A stretch of 64,000 bases of DNA, from NCBI GenBank assembly GCA_018697195.1, contig CM031857.1, forward strand, positions 49,993,471 to 50,057,470, written 5' to 3'. The position numbers were made by a program, and so were the translations under genes. A model generated the notes under the pieces. The model worked only from the letters and a program-made list of their open reading frames with translations. It did not search any database and had not been told where the DNA came from. Numbering within the stretch: the first letter of the stretch is position 1; each line of letters begins with the position of its first letter. Source of the stretch: Certhia americana. Lineage: Eukaryota; Chordata; Aves; Passeriformes; Certhiidae. Positions 50,806-64,000 of the stretch are shown here, in pieces.

Positions 50806-51743
50806 TCTCTGAACAGGAGCAATACAACAGATAATATCAGAGCAAGATACTTGAATATTTTCTTGTATGAGGTTGCATTGTAGCTAACTAAACTAAAAGC
50901 GACTGTGAAAGGGGGTGTGTCATATTCCACATATGGGATATATAACATCCCTTCACCAAAATGGCATGAATTGTTTTCTAAATACATTTAAATGTATACA
51001 AATTGAAAGACTGGATCATTCTGCTGCACATCAGACTTCTGCAGTTACCATTTTGAGTAGATATGGTTCTCTAGAAGCAAAGGAATCACATTTATTTATG
51101 CATCTTCATATTGGTGATGGCATATTGAAGAAAGAAATGGTTTGATCAAAGTTGGGTGGTTTTAGCAAAACAGAAAACAGTGGGTCTGCCTGTGTTAGCT
51201 GAAACAAGCAGGTGTGGAACCAATTTATTGTGCATAATTTCTTCCAGTCTGCTGAAAAAAATGTGAATCTTTTAAACACTGTAGGTATGGAGTAAATAAA
51301 GATGTTTTTACTATATTTTGATTTTCTGTAGGGTTCACTCAAATCAGGCATTCAAATGCAAAATCCATCACTAGACATTTTATAGATTTTTGATACTCCC
51401 TAGGAGATTGTGAATAAAGTCTAAAAGCAGCTACTAAGCTGTACTGATATATAAGTGTTGTTTTATCATAAGAGGAAAAGAAAGTCTGTGACAGAAAGGC
51501 TTTGTAAATTTAATGATCTCTTTAGTATTTTTATTTTCTGTGTTTATTAATTTCTATATAGTATTAGTCAAAATTTACTAGAAACCATATGTTTTTGAGA
51601 GTTCTACTGTAAAAACAGTTGTTATTCTATAAAATACAATATTAAGTATGATTACATTTGGATATTTTTCTTTAGATAAGTTGTTTCATAAGCACTATAG
51701 AAACAACTTTTAAATATTTTGCATTGTCTCCTGTGTACTAGTA

Positions 51744-51838
51744 AAGTGTATTTACCTTTGGTATGCTATAGTCTACTGTAAAATAAGGCTAGCCAAGCTA
51801 GCAAGACCTAATGTACTGTTATTTTGGTAAATACACTT
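51744..51838. repeat. Long inverted repeat (about 95 bp)
   Basis: AAGTGTATTTACC at 51744-51756 is exactly reverse-complemented at 51826-51838. The midpoint falls within one base of an internal palindrome GGCTAGCC (51787-51794), and a second GCTAGC lies at 51797-51802. The intervening arms pair poorly. It could be the remnant of a small palindromic DNA transposon, or a structured RNA. Confidence 0.8.
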
Positions 51839-53340
51839 GCATGGTCATTTTTGTATGTTCAATTTGTTAACTGAATTATGGCAGATATTGACAACTTACA
51901 CAACAGCAATTTAGGCAAATAATTGTAATAACTGTACACTCCAGTTGCATACCAAAACTCACTTATCCTTTCTCTGGGAAAAGAGTTTAGTGCTTCTCTA
52001 GGAGTATATACCTATGTATTTATCTTTAGAGGTAGATGGTTCACACTTTTGTAAACATTGCCCACTTTGACACCTTGTATATGACTAAGTTTTAAGAAGG
52101 TACTCAGCTTCCAGAGACTAGATATAACACACAGTGTGCCCAGGGTGCAAATGAAAGATGAAGCATTGGGTGTCCCTATTTAGAGTTGATAAATTTATGT
52201 AAATACTACTACATACACTCTTTAAAATCATTGAATTCAGATTATGCATTAGGAATTGTCTTGTTTATTGTTATTTTCAACAGGTATGAATATTTCTCTC
52301 TTTTAACACATTTCTAAGGTTTAAATTTCTTTTAAGAAAGGCATCTGAGGAGATGAATTTATTTTCCTTTTAAAAATGTCCTTGTCTATTCTTTTTTAGG
52401 CAAGAACAATTTTCTCTAGAAATGAATTTTGAACAATGAGACTGCTTTTGCCTGTTGCAGATTTTTTTCTTTCATGCATTAGGCTAGACTGACTCCAGTT
52501 CTCTATATTTTACGAACAAGGGACAGTAAATATGATGGTTAATTTAAGATTTGGTGCATGGCATTTGGTTATTGTGATGTTGTCAAATTGAATGTAGAAG
52601 AGTTGAGGTTTTCTACTTTTCTCTTCCTTGGCATGTAGTTTAATTTTTTCTCCCTTATCCAGTCATGCAAATTTCAAAAAATGTGAGGAAATTGAGTATC
52701 ATAGAAGCTTCTGCTCCTCTTCCAAATTTGAATGAAATGCAATTTAGAAGTCATTATGAAGAGACAGGCAGATGAACATGTGAGCAGATAACTGAGTAAA
52801 ATTTGTTTCTTTCAGAAACCAGGCTATAAATAAAAATCTTCAAGCTTACTGGGATATAGGAAAGAATCATGGGTAGCTGACCATGGAGGAGGTGCAAAAA
52901 TTGTGTAATAAAGATAGTCAACCCATGTGATGGACGTGCATGTCACTTTAATCTATCACTCACTCACATTAATGAACTTATCTCAATATATCCTTTTGAA
53001 ACAGGGAAATGGTATTCCTCTTCTATTCCTTCTGGACAAGCCTGGCACCAGGCGGTCTGCAGTTTCTTTTAATCCCAGTCTTTTAACCAGATTCTAAATA
53101 AAATAAACCACAAGATATATTTTTTCTGATTTACTGCAATGCTGTAGTAGTGATAAAATAAGATATAGTTCCTAATTTTAGCCATTTCTCAACTAAGGGT
53201 AATGCTGTCTTCTTGACTTCATTAAATGAAATAAAAAAGCCTCTGAGAGAATCTGAAATTAATCACACTAAAAACGTTGCCCTAAATCTTAACATTTAAT
53301 GAGACTCTTAAAAAAATAATTCTTTAAATGTATTTCCTAG

Positions 53341-53456
53341 GAGAATCTCTCTGGCCACACCCCGACAACTTTATAAATCCTCCAACATGACTCAGCGCTG
53401 GCAGAGACGGGAGATATCCAACTTTGAATACTTGATGTTCCTCAATACTATAGCAG
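53341..53456 (+). CDS. NBEA: NBEA exon, linker and BEACH domain start
   Basis: A 116-base exon: 1 base completes an Arg codon, 38 codons follow and 1 base remains (phase 1). It reads [15 protein letters not shown] and then [20 protein letters not shown] to IA. The second part is the characteristic start of the BEACH domain: a [23 protein letters not shown] motif shared by neurobeachin, LRBA, LYST and other BEACH proteins. The acceptor TTTCCTAG and donor GTAAGG are strong. Codons are more GC-rich than the flanking intron. Confidence 0.97.
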
Positions 53457-54239
53457 GTAAGGCTTCTGGCTCTTTAATCCCTTGTAATATGCTTATGTTT
53501 GTCAAAGTCTTAAGCAACGTGGCTTGATAGAATACATTTATCCCTCTAGAATTCAGCTGCAGCTTTGTGATATATTTTGAAACACACACACATTAAATTT
53601 TATCAGAAAATGCACAACCTATCACGGAGACTTTAGATTCATGTATTGCTGTGAAGGCTGTTCCATGCTCCCCTTCTGCCATTTCCTCTGCTGACAGCTT
53701 TGTCTGAAGCTTTATTAGAGTCAACAAACCATTGCCAGAGAGTGTCTGGAAATAATAATGGGAAAATGTAATTTCGCTACTTCATCATTCTCAGCAACAG
53801 CAACTAGACAGCAGAATAACAACAGTATTCTGCCTAGTACAGATGTCACCTGGATTGTGGTATGATTAGATTACAGCATCTTTTCTCATTTAGTTCTTTG
53901 AGATGAAATATAATATCAGATTAGGTATTTAAAATGAGAAATAACTGCCATAGACATCCATTTGTTATTGGCAAAAGAAGAGCTTTTCTGGCAATTGTCA
54001 TTAATTAAACATTCAGGAAGATATTTCCCTTTTCTGTGTGTTAACTCCAGTGTTAATTTTAAATGTAAAAAGCAGCAGTATTCTACACCATATACAGAGA
54101 TTTCCAGGAGGTTGTCTACTATTATGATTCCTGCCTGTAGCACACATGCTGCTTATGAACCTGCCTGTGGAGAGCCTCATACAGGCATTTCACTTCAGTG
54201 AGCTTTAATTTGAAACCCAAATTAAATTCCATCAGGCAT

Positions 54240-54950
54240 CACTTTGTACTCCAGTGTTACAACTCTCATCTTTACTTGGTCCTGACTTTTATGCTCGAGG
54301 TTATCCTCAGGCCAGACATAAGACACATGTAAGTGTGAAACCCAGAGGTAGCACTCGTTATGCTGACCAGTCTGGGGACGGTCACTGCGCTCTTCCCAGT
54401 AGGGCAGTGGCAGAATTCAGGAGCTGTCAAACTCACTTGCTTTGAACCCTCAGGTTTTGGCCTCCGTGTTTAGATGTTTAGCCATCTTCCATGCATCCAG
54501 TCTTATGGATGTTAATAAATGTGTCATCAACTTATCCCAGTGTGATACAGAAATGTTACCACTGAACAGTTGGAAATCTGAGGGCATGTTTACCTTGTGC
54601 AGTGGACCAAAAAGCAGAATCCCTGAAACTACTGGAGATCTGGGCTGGAAAGTCCATATGGTGAAGTCCGGTGCAGGCTCACCAGCTTGGTTCCCAAGCA
54701 TTTTTGCTGTGGTCCTGCAGATCTCTGCTGGAGGAAGGAGCCCTGCTGAGCGTTTATTGCCTCTGGAGCAATGCCAGAATGCTGCTATCCTGCTTCTGGA
54801 CACTGGCTTGTCTCCAGCTGCTTCGTGCCTCTCACACATCCGCTGCCCTTCCAGTGATGAGGAAATGCAGGCGGACCCTTGCCTCCCTGGCTGCCTCACC
54901 TGAACTTGAAGGAATTACTGGAGAACTGGGAAGTTAGCCTAGGTCCCCTC
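54240..54950. other. Unexplained intronic block with open frames on both strands
   Basis: Composition is more balanced than the surroundings. A 153-codon + frame (54442-54903) and a 149-codon - frame (54450-54899) cover almost the same bases. Neither translation shows a domain, signal peptide or membrane segment that I recognise, and mirror-image frames are expected when one register lacks stop codons on both strands. It may be an eroded transposon or LTR; I do not call a gene. Confidence 0.4.
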
Positions 54951-55073
54951 AGTCCTTGTGCAATACATTATCGACAGACCTGTCCTTTGCTGCTAATTTC
55001 CTTTTTTAGTATTAATTTCTTCTGTAAGCAGTGAATTTAAGCACTTTAAATGAGAGTAGACAAGAGATAAGCC

Positions 55074-55108
<35 letters not shown>

Positions 55109-55133
55109 TATATATAATTTTTTTTTTTTTTTA
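55074..55133. repeat. (TA)n microsatellite with T tract
   Basis: TA units interrupted by one CACA step near 55101, continuing to about 55116, then a run of about 15 T. Non-coding. Confidence 0.95.
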
Positions 55134-56837
55134 ATCAGTTTAAAACTCCAAAGCATCCAAACCTCACCAAAGCACCCAAACCTGGAAGACAGCATTATGT
55201 CTGAAGTCATTTAGAAATTGCAGTAACACTTACACTGAAACATCTATCAGTTAACAAGGTTCAGCCTGAACAGTTTCCCTAAAAGTATCTCAGAGGTCTC
55301 AACAAAAATATTTTTCCACCTGTTGTTTGATACTAGTACTGCTGGGCAGACTTTATAGCTGAACACTTGGGGTGTTTGCACGAGACAGGATTCTGTCTCT
55401 TAAGGTCATTTAGTGTCACTCATTTGCCTTATAACAGGATGATTTGATATTAGCATTCCAGGTTCCACCTGCTGTGCCCAAGGTTTGAAGGATTATTGAC
55501 TATTTGTTATTGTTGATATGTGTCCATGAATTTCTGTCCTATTTGAAAAAACTGTTTGGTCACTATCCCTAGGAGTGTCTCTCTCTGACTCAAGACATTT
55601 AATTTCTAGCAGATTTATTGGTATCAGTCTCTTACAGGTAAATCTCATTTATTCATGTAATCTCAGTGGTTAATTGCACAGGATGCCTTGCTCATTTAAC
55701 AGCATTGTTTACCATCTCAGAAAATCTTTCAGCATGTGTTTTTTTTAACAAATTGGAATAAAATTTATCCTTGGTAGCTGAACTTGCCAATGACACACAC
55801 AAAACCTTTTCTGAAAATAAGATCAGAGAATGAAAGCTGACTGAAACCCAACAGACAATTCTACACATGACAATAAGCTCTTTATTCTAGTTTGGAACAA
55901 AACCCAAAATTTTCCAACTTTTTGACCGAAGCAAAAAATCCCCTCAAGTTATTTTTTGTAAGATCAACCAGTTTTTGTAGTACTTAATGAAGTCTGCACT
56001 TCATCTAGAAAACTCAGTTCCAAAAACTAAATAAGTTCTTGGGGGTATTTGCAAAGAATTTCCTCATAAAATTCTTGGCAAGCCAGAAACCCACCCACAA
56101 TAAAGTGCTCGTGAGCTCGAAGTCCAGTCGTAGGAGAGATAGCTTTGAAAAAGAAATATATGTTAGAAAGTCTAGAAGTTCTCACATCCCCAGGCTGATC
56201 CTGGCTCCACCATTGCATGGCCTTGTACCACCACGGTCTGAGATCTGGGAAACTGCAGGGTTGAGAGCTGTGAGGCAGCCTGAGTGACACCTCTGCTTTT
56301 ACAGCTGTATTTCTGTAAGTCTTTTTGAAAGGTATTCTGAAAAAATATTTCCCTTACAACAAATACATGTTTTCTGATGAAGCACTAACAAAATTAATAA
56401 TTCTACAAAAAAAAAGAGAGAATTTGAAACAAAGAACCTCTACTAACTTGTTGCCTTGGTGTTGATAATTACCCAAGTACACCTGTATTAAACAGACACA
56501 AAATCTTATATGTACTGTAGACAGGACCCTCAGCAATCAAAAGAAAATACAGGGGTTTCTATTTTGTACACAAAAATAGAGTACTGAATATACTTGTGAC
56601 CTCCTTTCCTAAGATATATTTTCTTTTCTTTCTTCTTGGAAATCCAATTTCCAATTACAGTCCTAATTATACTCTTTTGTAATGAGATTCCATAAGAAAT
56701 ATTTCCTTATAAGTTACAACTTCTTTGCCAGTAGTTGTTAATGTAGCAGCAATGACCTAGTTTTAGAATATAGCTATTTAAGCAGCATCTTGTTCTCTAA
56801 CGTTATTATTGTTTTTAGCTATTGAGAAATACATCCA

Positions 56838-56876
<39 letters not shown>

Positions 56877-57099
56877 TGTTGCATTAAGCTCCTATGGTTT
56901 ATTCAGCAAATCTGAGCTATAGCTTAGTCAGAAACATGGAGGTTTTACACTTAAGAATTGTGGATTATCTGCTGGTAAGTACGTGATAAGTAAGGTCAAT
57001 TCACAGTTTTTTCTTCTCATCCACATAGAGGATGAGGACAACATAACGAAGTGGTTTAGTACATCTTTTGCCCATTCTTTGTAACATCCTTTTTTTTCT

Positions 57100-57360
57100 T
57101 AGAATGGTGCTTAATTAGTCTCTAGCCCTCTACAAAAGAGTAAGAAAGCACTCATGGTTTTTTGTGATCCGCCTCTGAAATTACACAAGAAGCAGTAGCC
57201 TTGGAAGAGTGATGCTCAGAAGCGAGGGTTCTGACACAGCTTATTTCTCTGATTGTGACAATTATTCAGCTGGGTCCTTTCCCACAAGAAGTCCTTTGCC
57301 TGTTTATTAATACTGTTAATTACGCAGACCGGTTGGTCTGTGTACAACAGAACCACTGAA
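57100..57360. promoter_or_regulatory. Candidate conserved non-coding element
   Basis: Complex sequence with GTGACAATTATTCAGCTG (57256-57273; a Sox-like ACAAT overlapping a homeodomain ATTA and an E-box) and TTAATTACGCAGACC followed by GGTTGGTCTG, the last forming a 6-bp hairpin CAGACC/GGTCTG at 57325-57340. No coding frame. Function is inferred. Confidence 0.33.
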
Positions 57361-58429
57361 ATAAATATATGAATCTCTTCTTAAATCTCTCCCTGGTTTT
57401 CTGGTATGACTTTCCTGGGAAGCATGGCCCCTGGCTGTTCTATATGTCCTTAATATTTGAAGTATCAGCTTGGAAAAAATCCATCATTCTATGATATTTT
57501 CTTTAATTCTTACATCATCCTATTACTCCCTAGAAACATTGCCATGCTTCATGTTTAGTCTAATTGTTTTTGCTGTGATCTGTGCTCATGACTTAATAAC
57601 CTTCTACTTCAGCTCTCAAAGATCTCTCTTTCTAGATCATTTCCTATCCAATCCTGTGTGTGATTGCACTTGCATTGGCCTGATGTCTCATTGCAATTTC
57701 AGTGCAAAATCTCTCTCCATCTCCAAAACTCTCTAAAGCCTTATTTCAACCTGTTTCTTTGGCCCTCTAGTCAACTATTTTCTTACCTCCCTCTTCTGTT
57801 TCTAAGCTCTTCACCTCTTTCTTGCCCTCTCTTCTGGCTCAAGCATATTTCATCATGTTTACAGCTCTGGGCTTTCCTTCCAAAGGTAAACACTGCACTC
57901 TGCTACTTATCAATCAGTCTCAGTGTTATACTCCCCATGCCCCTGGTTTTTGTCCTGGCTGTGTAGACATAAGCCTTCCTGCTCACCTCCCCCCTCCTCC
58001 CTCTACCTGCTTCATTCTCAGGAATCATTTTGGTTTTGCTATGATTATACTAATTGTCCTCTCTGCATTGGACCAGCATATATGTCAGCTGAACCCTCTG
58101 GGTGATAAAGGAAACAAGTAATTTTTACTATCCTCAATTGAAAGATGATTAAAAAGAGTGCTTAAAAGTAATCCCACTACAGCAAAACGTATCAAGAGGA
58201 GTGGAAACAGTAAGCTGTTTTTTGATATGGTTGCACTTTTTTGGTTAGAAGTGTAGATTTCAAATATATTTCTCAGTATTTAACTAATTTCTGCTGTTCA
58301 ATTTCAAATTGCAGTATATTAAATGTGTGCTTGCATTTGTATTTATTGGAATTTTAATTCTTTTAAATCCTACATGCCATTGCTTTTAAAAGAAATGAAG
58401 AATAATTGCATCCATAATTTTTGTGAGTA

Positions 58430-58960
58430 ATTTCTTCTAGTGGAAAGGGATTATTTTTAAAGGTTTATGGAAAAAATGACATCCTCCATTAGGTAATAAA
58501 TTCAGATGAACTTCTTCCCCCTCACCGGTGCTTTTTTTTTTTTTTTTTTTTTTTGCCTGTTTAGCATTTTCTACTTTTTTACTCTGTGATGTACAAGCCC
58601 TCACTGGTTAATTATGTATATATTTAGCTACTGCATGTGTTGGGCTTATTATTGTCATCTAATTAGATGTAACTCGAACTACTTACTTCTAGAAAAATCA
58701 TTAAAAATTCTTTCCTAATGACCTAGAGATGACAAAATGTCTGTAAAGTGTGAAGAAGCAGACAAGCACAGGAACATCGCTCTTAAAGAGTGTTAATCCA
58801 GATGCTGCAATCATCTAATTAAACAATATTTTGCTGTCATTAACATTTTCACCAAGGAATTGCAGTTATAATTTCTTTGTCAGCTGTCTCTAGTTCACTT
58901 TACCTTGGAAACTAAAGTGCCATATAAAAACATTAAATTGGATGGTTTAATTAAAAAGTT
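58430..58960. promoter_or_regulatory. Candidate homeodomain-bound enhancer
   Basis: A complex intronic block with a perfect 14-bp palindrome CATCTAATTAGATG at 58656-58669. The 11-mer TCATCTAATTA occurs at 58655-58665 and again at 58811-58821. Further TAAT cores (TTAATTA at 58608, TTTAATTAAA at 58947) and a TGTCATTAACATTTTC segment follow. The density of paired-class homeodomain sites is above what the AT-rich intron shows elsewhere. It may act on MAB21L1 or NBEA; conservation is untested. Confidence 0.42.
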
Positions 58961-60692
58961 TTGTTTTTTTTTTTTTTTAATGAAGAAACATATCCAGTAT
59001 TTCTGAGATCTCATTTACTATGCCTCATTTTTATTGTTCAAGTAGATTAGTGTCACAGGGCTTGCGATATTTAATATTCATCCTTTAATATTAATCTCTG
59101 TAAGCCTACTTGAGGGGAAATCTGAAGGTTCTGAAAAGGTATAGGGACTACCAACAGTCATACAGGTTTATGTTCCATATTTATTTAGCTAAAGAAAGGA
59201 CCACATAATTCTTGCTGGAAGCATCAGAGAATTGATGAGATGGATAAGTATATTCATCTGCTGACTTTACTCTGAAAATAATCAATTGTGAAGCCAGAAC
59301 AGATCAAGACAGCATTTCTAATAAAGTGAAACCACTAATATTTATGCATGTTTAGAATTAGGGATTTGTAATCCCATTATAGGCCTAGATCACTGTCCTC
59401 TATTCAGATAAGTACAGATGTGTGGTCTTACCTCATAGGTTTGGTGTCCTTTCACAATTTAAATTAGGTTCATCTTCTCGAGTCAGTTTTGCTTGTTGAT
59501 ATTAAGGAGGAAGTTGTTGAAGTGAGAAAAATAAATCACTGACTTCTTTATTAAACAAATTAAGAGCTATTCATAGTAGTTATTATTTTCATAAATAGAA
59601 CATATTTTATAAAAATTGAAGTAGGAAAGAAGAGAATATTTTAGGTTTTTTCACAAGACTTACATTTCCCAAATGCATAATCTTGAAGGCTTCACTATTT
59701 ACAACTTATCCTATCTAAGCTGAGAGAGAAGCTGCTTCAAATTATTTCTCACCGTGGGGTAAAAAATGCACAGAGGAGTTACTGCAGTGTTCTGACATGG
59801 AACTAATGCCACATGATAATTTCTTTATGTGTCTATATTATAAGTAACCCCTTAGCAAAAGAGAACTCATACACCAGTGATGATCAGGATTGCTATTTCC
59901 TTGCCCTATTCACACATTTATGATTTTCCCATATGGAATGGGAAAAAACAGTCAAAGTTTTGTTGACTAAATGTTGAAATTGAATAGATATGAAATTAAT
60001 GAAATGAGTATCAAAATTAAATAAAATTGCAATATGAAGAAATCTCAGTTTTGAAATTAAAAGTAATTTTGTATGACCCTACATTTCCTTTCAAAATTTG
60101 CAAAAGGATGTTCTCACTTTTTAAGTACTTCTATAAAATGGTTACAATTGAAGATTTTTATTAGTATGAGCTCATTTCCATATAAATTTTCATTCTGCAG
60201 AATCTTCATTTTTGCTTATGCTTTGTAATAGACTACAGTTCTCTCAGTCACTCTCCTCCTGGATCTCAAAGTTCTTTTAGTCTGCTCTCTGCATAAACAC
60301 AAATGTCTTTCTATTTTGGAAGCTTTTGCGTGCTCTTCTGTTAACTTAAAGATTCTGATGGTGAGAAAAACATTTATTGTATGAAGCTGTAGTTTTACAA
60401 AGGCCATATTTTAAAGCACCCTAAATTTGATAATCTCCAAAAACTTTACAAGTCATATGCAATTTAACTCTTGTAAAAAAAGAAAATAATATTCTTATTT
60501 GATGGATGTAGAAAATGAGACAAATTGTCTTCCTTCAAAACATGTCAAGTCCCTTCCCAAAAGTCTAAAAGAATAAATATTGTAGGAGAGAATACCTTTC
60601 CTTTTCCTCCCTTACAAGGATAAATTCTGCTATACTTCTTGATTTAGTTGTTTGATGCATTCTTGTTTTGTCCAAGAGTCATTTTGCCTTCG

Positions 60693-60750
60693 TTCATTCG
60701 TTCATTCATTCATTCATTCATTCATTCATTCATTCATTCATTCATTCATT
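60693..60750. repeat. (TTCA)n microsatellite
   Basis: About 14 TTCA tetramers with two early G variants (TTCG). The apparent protein repeat in the + frame (IHSF units) is an artefact of it. Confidence 0.97.
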
Positions 60751-62137
60751 GTTGATATTAAGGAAGAAGTGGTTTTGTTTCTATCCATCTTTATTTGTGT
60801 ATGTAACACACCCTGTTGGAATTGATTGTTTGACAAAGTTATGCTTTCACTGTAATTTTTTTTTTTGTATTCTTGTGAACATCTACATTTTCAGAGTGTA
60901 AAAATGAGGACGCCCAATTATTAAGGATATGCACTTCTGTATTCAGTGAAACTATGTACAAAATAAAAACATGCTTTTTGTTCATCAACTTCTGCTGAAA
61001 AAATATGTTTGTAGGGCAGTGAAAGTTTCACATTTTTTCATTAAAGCAGAACTTATTTTTGTGGAGAATTGCAACTGCTACTCAGAACAAGGAAGTATGT
61101 GTTTTCCTGTGCTGGGCTTTGTACTCCAGGAATCTGTCCAGAATCTGGAAGGAAGCAGTTAGTGAGACAGGGCTGTAAATCTGCTGCAGGACTGGGAATT
61201 GTTAACCTGGATTATTTCAGTCTGTTAATTATATTATATAAATACACGCACACATATATTTATGGCCTGATTTTGGTTTTTAAGATTGATGTTGCATATT
61301 GTGTGGTTCTCACTATAGCAATAAGATGGACAGTTCTGTACTAAGAAATTTCATTTGTCTTATCACTGAAATTTTAGATTCTACTAAATACTAGAAAATA
61401 AAAAATAACAGCCTTTCCCAAACACATTTTTCTTTGTGATGAATTAATAATTTTTAGTTCACTGCAGTTGCAGATTGTCCTTTTGAAATGGTATCTAAAG
61501 ATGGTTTTTGCACATTTGCGCTGCTGGGATGACAGCAGTGTTTCTTTCATGATTGAAGAGCCTGGGGTAGTGAGCTCTGCCTATTACACAGGAGAACCGT
61601 TTCTCAATTTTCAAAGTGATTAAAAAATAGGGTTAGAGCAAACATGATTTTCATCACTTTGATTCCACAGTTGCTGTGGTATCTCACCATTTCTTCAGTG
61701 AAGAAGAACCACAGGAAATGATGGATTAGCATGGACTATCTAGGATAAACCTAGATTTGCAAACCTCAAATTTAGCCCCTTGCTGTTTAGAGTCTTTTTT
61801 TACCTTTGCCAGCTATAATACTTCATAAAGTTTCTAGGAAAGTAATAGTCTAGTTCTTTTGAATTTCTACATTCATGCTATAAAAATATCTTAATGGAGA
61901 TAACAAAGAAAGTGTCTATTGGCATATGCTGCATTTTAGCTGATCTTAAAAGATACTGTGCTTTTTATATTATTTCATTTTGTGTGTTGACTTCTGGTTC
62001 AAGATAAGTGCATCTAAATGGCTGCTTTTGTCTGGAAGATTTATACCTTATTCTGTCAAAGTGGGAACATGCAATGCAACAAATATAACCGCAATTTTTT
62101 TTTTTTTCTACCTGGAAAAGTGGACACTGTTTCCTAA

Positions 62138-64000
<1,863 letters not shown>

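Larger units (their letters stand above)
47563..53340 (+). other. NBEA: NBEA intron (5778 bases)
   Basis: Phase 2 intron. It holds a 26-bp palindrome just after the donor, a T tract at 47703-47718, an ACATCA microsatellite, possible ancient repeats at about 49270-49320 and 49935-50020, a 23-bp tandem duplication, a TTTG tract at 50758-50805 and a long inverted repeat at 51744-51838, most listed separately. No exon was missed by reading frame: the exons on either side join in frame. Confidence 0.9.

Noticed and set aside
54442..54903. 153-codon + frame as a novel gene
   Set aside because: No recognisable domain, and an almost co-extensive frame on the other strand; no evidence beyond absence of stops.
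60668..60901. Repeat protein with IHSF units
   Set aside because: It is the direct translation of the TTCA microsatellite.

Overview
This is a vertebrate, almost certainly avian, genomic window. It is a large AT-rich intronic landscape with four short exons of one multi-exon gene on the + strand and one intact single-exon gene nested on the - strand. The bird assignment rests on CR1 LINE 3' fragments, one ending in the 8-bp ATTCTRTG-type tail, on low repeat density with no recognisable SINEs, and on compact introns of 0.9, 5.8 and 8.7 kb. A 10-N run at 8195-8204 marks a draft-assembly join.

Layout: positions 1-2700 hold MAB21L1 on the - strand: 3' UTR, a complete 359-codon CDS at 965-2044, a 5' UTR with one small uORF, and an inverted-CCAAT/TATA promoter near 2.6 kb. 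A strong CpG island lies at about 4.0-5.15 kb. From 5.2 to 46.4 kb there is no coding sequence I can support. This stretch is intron, with several complex, less AT-rich blocks that look like conserved non-coding elements (about 19.0-19.5, 24.7-25.1, 25.4-26.3, 33.8-34.3, 35.2-35.6 and 39.3-39.6 kb), three CR1 remnants and many simple repeats. NBEA (neurobeachin) exons lie at 46460-46577, 47460-47562, 53341-53456 and 62163-62275. Together they encode about 128 consecutive residues covering the second half of the PH-like domain, the linker and the start of the BEACH domain, with phase-compatible GT-AG splice sites throughout.

How it fits together: MAB21L1 nested antisense inside an NBEA intron is a known vertebrate arrangement; the paralogue pair MAB21L2/LRBA mirrors it. 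The sequence identifies MAB21L1 rather than MAB21L2 by paralogue-diagnostic residues and by the NBEA host exons. The long intron probably acts as a regulatory domain for MAB21L1, a developmental gene of eye and brain, which would explain the non-coding blocks with homeodomain and TALE-type motifs. The CpG island may also serve as an internal NBEA promoter. No prokaryotic or mobile-defence system is present, and I found no unknown protein-coding gene that I would defend.
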